Position numbers and translations under genes: made by a program. Positions 15,346 to 20,728 of a DNA stretch of 20,728 nucleotides are shown piece after piece. The DNA is taken from the NCBI GenBank assembly GCA_030706285.1, contig JAUZOU010000014.1, positions 1 to 20,728 on the forward strand, given 5' to 3'. The stretch's first letter is position 1; each line of letters starts with the position of its first letter. The DNA comes from Bacteroidota bacterium. GTDB lineage: Bacteria > Bacteroidota > Bacteroidia > Bacteroidales > UBA1402. The notes under the pieces were generated by a model, which did not search any database, was not told the origin of the DNA, and worked only from the letters and a program-made list of their open reading frames with translations.

Positions 15346-17946
15346 ATGGAACAAACGTTCGCTTCTTATAAGAAATCCTTTTCAGTCAAGACCTATTGGA
15401 AGGAGATTCTGGCTGTTTTTATCCTCTTGCTGGCTGTCTATTTTTTCAAGAGTCAGGAAGGAGAGATCAAATCCATCATTCCGCGGATTGAGTCAGCCGA
15501 TTTAACATGGACAGGTCTAGGCGTTCTGGTTACAGTTGCCTATATCGTGCTGCAATCCTGCATGTACCAGCTCTGTTTCCGTTCAATCGGCATCGAACTC
15601 TCTCTGATGGATTCGTTGGAAATTTTCCTGAAACGGAATTTGTTGAGCGTCTTTCTTCCGGCGGGAGGCCTTTCTTCCATGGCCTACACCCCCTTGAGAC
15701 TGAAAAAAAAGCGCGTGAATTCGGCCAAGGGTACTCAGGCAAGTATCTTGAATGCCTATATAGGGACCTTGACAGTCTTTCTTGTGGGAGTGCCCATTAT
15801 CCTTTATTCATTGGCCCATAGACAAGATTTTAACAATGCCTGGATCGGGTTGGTCTTGCTGGGGCTGTTGTTGCTGGCGATTGTGTTTATTGTCCGCTCG
15901 TTTACTCAAAGGGGCTTGGTTTACAAATTGATCAACAAACTGAGTCCTGCTGTCTGTATCGAACTGGAGGGCCTGTTTTCAGAAAAAATCAATCAACGAC
16001 AGCTGATACTGGCTGTTTGCAGTTCTATCTTGATTGAAGTGATTGGCATCCTGATGGTGTATGTCAGTATGAAAGCCCTAGGAATACCGGTCTCAATAGA
16101 AGTGGCAGCAGTAGGATACATCCTTTCTGTTTTACCGATGCTTGTCTCACCATTCTTACACGGATTGGGCGCCGTGGAATTTACACTGGCTTTTTTCCTC
16201 ACCAGGTATGGTTATACTTCATCCGTTGCATTGAGTGCTACGCTTATCTACCGGGCTTTTGAATTCTGGCTCCCGTTGTTGCTGGGACTGGTCGCCTTTC
16301 TTTGGAACGGGAAAGATTTGCTCGGCCGGGTATTGCCGGCAGCCGGTATTTTTTTCCTGGGTGTGGCCAATGTGGTTTCTGTCATAAAAGTCCCCATGGC
16401 CGAACGCTTGCAATGGGAATTGGCCTATCTTCCGATGGAGAGTATGCATGCTTCCAAAATGATGATCCTTTTCGTGGGCATTTTCTTGATGTTGGCTTCG
16501 GCTAACTTGTTGAAAGGCCATCGAATGGCGTTTATCTTAGCCCTTATCCTGACCGTCGTGTCTATTGCCGGTCAATTAGTCAGCACCTTTCATGACGGAG
16601 AAGCGATGCTGGCTTTTATCATGCTAATCCTGCTGTTGGTCTATCGAAAAGAATACCGCATCAAATCGGATAAAAAATGGCTGACGATCGGGTTCAGGAC
16701 GTTTTTTATTGCCTTCATCGCCGTTTGTCTGTTTGATTGCATTGGTTTCTATTTGTTAGAACGGAAACATTTTGGCATCGATTTTACTTGGGTGCAATCC
16801 ATGGAATATACATTTAAAAGCTTTTTTCTGCTTTCCTATGACGATCTGGTTCCAACATCCCATTTTGCCAAGGAATTTTTATCAATTGTCCATAGTTTGG
16901 CTTTTGGCGTCTGGATCTTTCTGTTGTTCACGCTTTTTAAAACCCGGAAAGTCAGAGGCCGGAATGAAGAGCACCTTTATGCTGAAGCAGCACGCATTGT
17001 GGAAGAGAACGGAACATCCGCGTTGGACTTTTATAAAATGAGCCAGGATAAATTGTTCTATATTCTTCCGGAAGAGCATGCACTGATCGCCTATAAACTG
17101 GCCATGGACATTGCTGTTGTGCTGGAGGGCCCTGTGTGCGCTGCCGATAAAAAGATTCAGGTAATTCATGCCTTCGAACACTATTGCTTGAATAATGGAT
17201 TGAAAACCTGCTATTATCGGGTAGGGGAAGAGGCATTATCCTATTTCAAGCCTTTCAATAAAAGGAAGGCCTTGCTTGGTCAGGAAGCCATTCTTGAAAT
17301 CAGTCAATTTTCGTTATCCGGGGCCGATCGAAAATCGTTGAGAAACGGGCAAAACAATTTACAGAAAAAAGGGTATGTCACGACCTTGTGTTCGCCTCCG
17401 CATAACCCCGGATTGCTGACTGAGCTGAAGGCTGTTTCGGACGAATGGCTGAAAGCTTTTCATAAACAGGAAGTTGTTTTTTCTTCCGGCATGTTTGACT
17501 TGGAAGAACTGAAGAAGGAGGACGTGATACTGGTTAGAGATGTCGAAGGAAAACTGGTTGCCTTTCTGAACATAGTTCCGGATTACGCCCCTGGTGAATG
17601 CACGTACGACATGCTCCGGAAGACAGCCGATGCGGCCAATGGCTGCGAAGATGCGTTGCTTATCCGGTTGATCGATTATGCCAAAGAAAATGGCTACCAG
17701 TACCTGAACTTAGGAATGGCCTCCTTTACCGGCATTACTGATCCCGAGAATACGCCTGAGCAATTGGAGAAATATGCTTCGGAAAAGATAAAACCGTTGG
17801 CACATTTCCATGGCTTGCGAAATTTTAAAGAAAAATATGCTACGACCTGGTTGAATAAATATCTGGTCTACGACAATGGGTATGATTTGTTGAAAATTCC
17901 CATGGCTCTGGCGAAAGTGATGAATCCTTCAAAAAATAGAAAATGA
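15346..17946 (+). CDS. mprF: MprF-type aminoacyl-phosphatidylglycerol synthase/flippase
   Basis: ATG 15346 gives 866 residues; a TTG at 15307 opens the frame earlier but adds no family-like sequence. The N-terminal 530 residues are a polytopic membrane domain of the UPF0104/flippase type, with about a dozen or more hydrophobic segments and the conserved LPAGGLSSMAYTPLRLK. The C-terminal part (about 540-855) is the DUF2156 GNAT-like catalytic domain, with FHGLRNFKEKY and NKYLVYDNGYDLL as end landmarks. The enzyme would move lysine or alanine from aminoacyl-tRNA onto phosphatidylglycerol and flip the lipid, lowering membrane surface charge and raising resistance to cationic peptides. The amino acid used cannot be told from sequence. 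The stop overlaps the next start (ATGA at 17943-17946), so the VirJ-type gene is translationally coupled. Confidence 0.9.
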   Translation: MEQTFASYKKSFSVKTYWKEILAVFILLLAVYFFKSQEGEIKSIIPRIESADLTWTGLGVLVTVAYIVLQSCMYQLCFRSIGIELSLMDSLEIFLKRNLLSVFLPAGGLSSMAYTPLRLKKKRVNSAKGTQASILNAYIGTLTVFLVGVPIILYSLAHRQDFNNAWIGLVLLGLLLLAIVFIVRSFTQRGLVYKLINKLSPAVCIELEGLFSEKINQRQLILAVCSSILIEVIGILMVYVSMKALGIPVSIEVAAVGYILSVLPMLVSPFLHGLGAVEFTLAFFLTRYGYTSSVALSATLIYRAFEFWLPLLLGLVAFLWNGKDLLGRVLPAAGIFFLGVANVVSVIKVPMAERLQWELAYLPMESMHASKMMILFVGIFLMLASANLLKGHRMAFILALILTVVSIAGQLVSTFHDGEAMLAFIMLILLLVYRKEYRIKSDKKWLTIGFRTFFIAFIAVCLFDCIGFYLLERKHFGIDFTWVQSMEYTFKSFFLLSYDDLVPTSHFAKEFLSIVHSLAFGVWIFLLFTLFKTRKVRGRNEEHLYAEAARIVEENGTSALDFYKMSQDKLFYILPEEHALIAYKLAMDIAVVLEGPVCAADKKIQVIHAFEHYCLNNGLKTCYYRVGEEALSYFKPFNKRKALLGQEAILEISQFSLSGADRKSLRNGQNNLQKKGYVTTLCSPPHNPGLLTELKAVSDEWLKAFHKQEVVFSSGMFDLEELKKEDVILVRDVEGKLVAFLNIVPDYAPGECTYDMLRKTADAANGCEDALLIRLIDYAKENGYQYLNLGMASFTGITDPENTPEQLEKYASEKIKPLAHFHGLRNFKEKYATTWLNKYLVYDNGYDLLKIPMALAKVMNPSKNRK

Positions 17947-18623
17947 CAGGTGTATTCGATGTGATTATTTTTGTTGCCATCCTATTTATGCTATGCGTTT
18001 TACGTATGAGATGGCGACCTGTTGTCAAAGAGTATTTGGCAGACAGCAGCCGGTTTATCTTTTACCTGACCGGAGACGGAGGCTATTCAACCTGGACGAA
18101 AAAAGTATGCCGGCTACTTCAGGCTCACCATTACAACGTGATTTCCTGGGATACCCGTTATTTCTGGGGTGGACGAACCCTGGCACAAGCCGTCGATGCT
18201 TTTGAACAGATTGTCAACCGGGTAGAATTCCCCAAGGAACTAAAACAAATCACCGTTATTGGTTATTCCTTTGGTGCCGATCTGACCCCTTTTATTCTCA
18301 ACAACCTTTCCTCAACCCTCCGGAATCAAATCTCCGAAGTGATGCTGCTGTCCCCTTCCAAAAAAGGTGAGTTGAAAATCGACCTGATGACGTTGCTTTT
18401 TCCCACCCATTCAGGAGAACTGGACATTGTTTCTGAAATCAATAAACTGAAGCTTCCCGTGACGGTCATTCTCAACGATCATGATTCATTTGCCGATTCG
18501 GACTTTCGGGAAGGCCTGACGGTGAAAAGGCTCCCAGGCAATCATCATTTTAATGGCCAGTATGAGAGGGTGGTGGAAACAATAGTTGAACTCATGGATC
18601 CTTCGCAACAGCTGAAAGATTGA
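17943..18623 (+). CDS. VirJ/AcvB-type serine hydrolase (likely aminoacyl-PG hydrolase)
   Basis: The 226-residue product has an N-terminal hydrophobic anchor (about 4-22) and an alpha/beta-hydrolase domain. LTGDGGYSTW (42-51) matches the family's oxyanion-loop motif. GYSFG (107-111) is the nucleophile elbow with S109. D179 or D181 and H201 or H202 (GNHHFNG) complete the likely triad. This fits the VirJ/AcvB Pfam family. In Agrobacterium and Rhizobium, AcvB is co-transcribed with the MprF homologue LpiA and hydrolyses lysyl-phosphatidylglycerol in the periplasm. The four-base overlap with mprF supports the same pairing here. The function is inferred from that parallel; a general esterase remains possible. 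Confidence 0.82.
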   Translation: MTGVFDVIIFVAILFMLCVLRMRWRPVVKEYLADSSRFIFYLTGDGGYSTWTKKVCRLLQAHHYNVISWDTRYFWGGRTLAQAVDAFEQIVNRVEFPKELKQITVIGYSFGADLTPFILNNLSSTLRNQISEVMLLSPSKKGELKIDLMTLLFPTHSGELDIVSEINKLKLPVTVILNDHDSFADSDFREGLTVKRLPGNHHFNGQYERVVETIVELMDPSQQLKD

Positions 18624-18662
18624 GCCTTATAAAAACGAACCAAGCCGGACAAAATTGTCAAA

Positions 18663-18670
18663 TAAATTTG
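18663..18670 (+). promoter_or_regulatory. Candidate -7 box for the SGNH hydrolase gene
   Basis: TAAATTTG matches TAnnTTTG exactly and lies 66 bp before the preferred ATG at 18737. No TTG is found at 19-21 bp upstream. The 113-bp gap after the VirJ-type gene makes a separate promoter reasonable. Confidence 0.35.
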
Positions 18671-18736
18671 AACACACGGTAGAAGCGGCTATTTTTGCGT
18701 GAACGTTTTCAACTTAACGATAAACAGTCAATGTCA

Positions 18737-19591
18737 ATGAAAAACAACATCCTGATACTCGTTGCCTGTATCATGCTGAGTCCTGTCTGTGTGTCAGCTT
18801 TCGGACAGCAGCAACGGCCGGAAATGAAAGATTCTTGTGAAAAGCCTCATAGCTGGATTCAGCATCCTTGGGCAGGCAAACGAGTCGCTTATTTAGGTGA
18901 TTCCATGACCGATCCGGCATGCTATGGCAATGAAATCAGGAAATACTGGTCATTCTTGCAAGAATGGTTGGGCATCACACCTTATGTGTATGGAATTAGC
19001 GGACGGCAATGGAACGATGTGCCCAATCAAGCAGAAAAACTCAAAAAAGAACATGGTGATGACGTCGATGCCATTTTGGTTTGGATGGGAACCAACGATT
19101 TCAATAACGGCGTACCTGTCGGCGAATGGTATACCGAAAAAGAAGCACAAGTAATGGCTGCCCGTGGAGAGCCAGGCAAGCTGGTTACCCGGAAAATGCG
19201 CACGCTTGTCATGTCCGGCGATACCTATAAAGGCCGTATTAATATCGGAATAAGCCGGCTGAAGCAACTTTATCCGGATAAACAGATTGTGTTGCTGACA
19301 CCCATCCACCGCTCAACTGCCAACTTCAGTAAAATGAATGTTCAACCGGACGAGCGTTACCAGAATCGTTGTGGCGAGTACATCGATGCTTACGTTCAAG
19401 CAGTCAAAGAAGCAGGTAACGTGTGGGGAATTCCTGTGATCGACATTAATGCTGTTTCGGGCATGAATCCAATGGTGGAAGAACAGTTGAGCTATTTTCA
19501 CGATCCGGCATTCGACCGCCTGCACTTGAGCACCAAAGGGCAGGAACGTTTGGCGCGTACATTGATGTATCAATTGCTGACTTTACCATAA
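18737..19591 (+). CDS. Secreted SGNH/GDSL-family hydrolase
   Basis: ATG 18737 gives 284 residues; an ATG at 18731 adds two. A TTG at 18695 would put extra polar residues before the signal peptide and is rejected. The signal peptide (MKNNILILVACIMLSPVCVSA) predicts export. SGNH landmarks, numbered from 18737, are block I LGDSMTD with nucleophile S56, glycines in GISG (86-89), block III GTNDF with N120, and block V DRLHLS with D260 and H263. All catalytic positions are present. Such enzymes deacetylate glycans or hydrolyse lipids and other esters; the substrate is not indicated. The gene ends 9 bp inside the convergent nudC gene. Confidence 0.88.
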   Translation: MKNNILILVACIMLSPVCVSAFGQQQRPEMKDSCEKPHSWIQHPWAGKRVAYLGDSMTDPACYGNEIRKYWSFLQEWLGITPYVYGISGRQWNDVPNQAEKLKKEHGDDVDAILVWMGTNDFNNGVPVGEWYTEKEAQVMAARGEPGKLVTRKMRTLVMSGDTYKGRINIGISRLKQLYPDKQIVLLTPIHRSTANFSKMNVQPDERYQNRCGEYIDAYVQAVKEAGNVWGIPVIDINAVSGMNPMVEEQLSYFHDPAFDRLHLSTKGQERLARTLMYQLLTLP

Positions 19592-20419
19592 TTCCCCTTT
19601 TTCAAATTTTTCAATCAATTCCCCGGCAATGCTCACGTTCGTCGGATGGTTCGGAAGATTTTCCCTGCTGAACCATGCGGCTTTCGCAATTTCTTGGTTG
19701 TCTATGCAAATAGGCTGGTGTTCATCGGCCTCGGCAATAAATCCAACCATCTCCGAACCGGATAAGGGCCAGGGCTGGCTTTTATAATACCGGATGTTTT
19801 TGATATCAAGGCCGACTTCTTCTTTCACTTCACGGATGACCGTTTCCTCGAGCGTTTCGCCGACATCGACGTATCCGGCAATCAGGGAATACCAGTCTTT
19901 GGCAAAATTGGTATTGTTGGCCAGCAGCAGCTTGTCCTTGCAAACGATGGCGACAATAATGGCCGGCGATATTTTCGGATAAAAAACAGAACCACAGTCC
20001 GGACAAATCATCGCTCTTTCATCTGACTTATGGTGCGTTTTTGCGCCGCATGCTCCACAGAACCGATGTTCGGTGTACCAGCTTTTCAGATGAAAGCCGG
20101 CCAGGCTGATCCAGGCTATTTCTTTCTGGCTGGTCGTCCTGAAAAAACTGAGTTCCTTGTAGATGAAGCGGGATGGATCTGCCGCTGGTTCATCCCATAT
20201 TAAAAAGCATGAAACATTGTCCAGTGTAAATAAAAAGGTTGCTTCCGTCAAGTTGTTGCCATTCGAAAGATCTTTTTTCGTTGGCAGTTTGAGTTCATCA
20301 CCACAGACCTTCAACAACAGTGATTTTTCTTTGTAATAAAGGATGAAATCGTTTTCTTCAAGTTGTTTGCCGGCAATATAATGATTGTTGAAGCGGTGGG
20401 GATAGATTTCCTGAATCAT
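19583..20419 (-). CDS. nudC: NADH pyrophosphatase NudC
   Basis: The 278-residue enzyme hydrolyses NADH to NMNH and AMP and may remove NAD caps from RNA. The zinc ribbon has C121, C124, C139 and C142 (FCGACG and CPDCGS). The Nudix box runs G182 to L204 as GYVDVGE...REVKEEVGL, with E197, E200 and E201 available for metal binding. The NudC-specific SQPWPLS (214-220) separates it from other Nudix hydrolases; the usual motif has Phe where L219 stands. The length is normal for the family. The gene converges on the SGNH hydrolase gene with a 9-bp overlap of the coding ends, so no terminator can lie between them. Confidence 0.93.
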   Translation of the reverse strand: MIQEIYPHRFNNHYIAGKQLEENDFILYYKEKSLLLKVCGDELKLPTKKDLSNGNNLTEATFLFTLDNVSCFLIWDEPAADPSRFIYKELSFFRTTSQKEIAWISLAGFHLKSWYTEHRFCGACGAKTHHKSDERAMICPDCGSVFYPKISPAIIVAIVCKDKLLLANNTNFAKDWYSLIAGYVDVGETLEETVIREVKEEVGLDIKNIRYYKSQPWPLSGSEMVGFIAEADEHQPICIDNQEIAKAAWFSRENLPNHPTNVSIAGELIEKFEKGELW

Positions 20420-20467
20420 AGGTTGAACGAGTTACCGAATCGAATTGTCTTTAATCAAATCATCGTA

Positions 20468-20475
20468 CAAAGATA
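20468..20475 (-). promoter_or_regulatory. Candidate -7 box for nudC
   Basis: On the minus strand this reads TATCTTTG, an exact TAnnTTTG match 48 bp before the nudC start. A TTG (20503-20501) lies 25 bp further upstream, longer than the usual 19-21 bp spacing. Confidence 0.4.
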
Positions 20476-20616
20476 GCCAGAAATCCTTATAGTTAACAGC
20501 CAACCCTGATTTGCAAAAATGCTCATGATCCGGATAGTAGAGAAGCTATACAGTATTCAGGAAAAAATATAGCTTTTTGATACAGATGGTTTCGATATAG
20601 GAACGCCAATTTTTCT

Positions 20617-20624
20617 TATATTTG
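20617..20624 (+). promoter_or_regulatory. Candidate -7 box for the right-edge gene
   Basis: TATATTTG matches TAnnTTTG exactly and lies 66 bp before the ATG at 20691. A TTTC at 20590-20593 could be a weak -33 element with a 23-bp spacer. Confidence 0.45.
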
Positions 20625-20690
20625 TTTCTATGCTTCGACCATTGTCGATCCTTCCGAAATGGGGGAAAATAACAATCATTGTCATCAATC

Positions 20691-20728
20691 ATGGACGATC
20701 AGGTACTCGAAAAGCTGAAGATTCTGGC
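20691..20728 (+). CDS. Start of a protein, possibly a radical SAM DNA modification/repair protein (partial)
   Basis: An ATG at 20691 starts a frame that runs off the right edge after 12 full codons (MDDQVLEKLKIL, then a partial GCx codon). I recall an N-terminus of the form LEKLKILADAAKYD in the family annotated as putative DNA modification/repair radical SAM protein, and the visible residues fit that. Twelve residues are too few to be sure. An exact -7 box upstream supports a gene start here. Confidence 0.45.
   Translation, partial: MDDQVLEKLKIL

Overview
The window reads as a chromosomal segment of an anaerobic Bacteroidales bacterium. The signs are a hybrid two-component system (HTCS) with fourteen propeller repeats, a type IX secretion-like C-terminal domain on a glycoside hydrolase, a DUF6057 membrane protein, A-rich start regions with little Shine-Dalgarno, and several exact matches to the Bacteroidetes -7 box TAnnTTTG. 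A Paludibacter-like host is a reasonable guess, because hgcAB-bearing Bacteroidales of that kind are known, but the sequence does not prove it. No tRNA, rRNA, IS element or CRISPR array was seen.

Left part (1-7.5 kb): a minus-strand pair, a secreted GH128-type glycosidase and the first codons of another exported protein, diverges from a plus-strand HTCS sensor/regulator. This looks like a small glycan-sensing locus, possibly for beta-1,3-glucan.

Middle (7.6-15.2 kb): seven genes lie on the minus strand. In transcription order they are an HD-domain phosphohydrolase, a thioredoxin-type arsenate reductase, hgcA, hgcB, a DUF6057 membrane protein, a lipoprotein with a CXXCH motif and a TolB/PD40 propeller, and an FkbO/Hyg5-type chorismatase. 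The hgcAB pair is the key content. HgcA carries the cap-helix motif with the cobalt-ligating cysteine (NVWCSAGK) and a multi-span membrane tail. HgcB carries two 4Fe-4S motifs and a terminal vicinal Cys pair. Together they are the known determinants of mercury methylation. A stem-loop repeat sits at almost the same distance (39-41 bp) upstream of the start codons of hgcA, the DUF6057 gene and the CXXCH lipoprotein gene. The hgcA and lipoprotein leaders match at 40 of 48 ungapped positions. This shared leader suggests co-regulation or a family of mobile leader repeats, and I do not recognise it.

Right part (15.3-20.7 kb): an MprF-type aminoacyl-phosphatidylglycerol synthase/flippase overlaps (ATGA) a VirJ/AcvB-type serine hydrolase, which parallels the LpiA-AcvB lipid synthesis/hydrolysis pair. 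A secreted SGNH hydrolase then converges on and overlaps nudC (NADH pyrophosphatase). The window ends inside the first codons of a plus-strand gene that may encode a radical SAM protein.

The most notable observations are the hgcAB-arsC neighbourhood, the repeated leader, and an apparent one-base interruption at the 5' end of the chorismatase gene.
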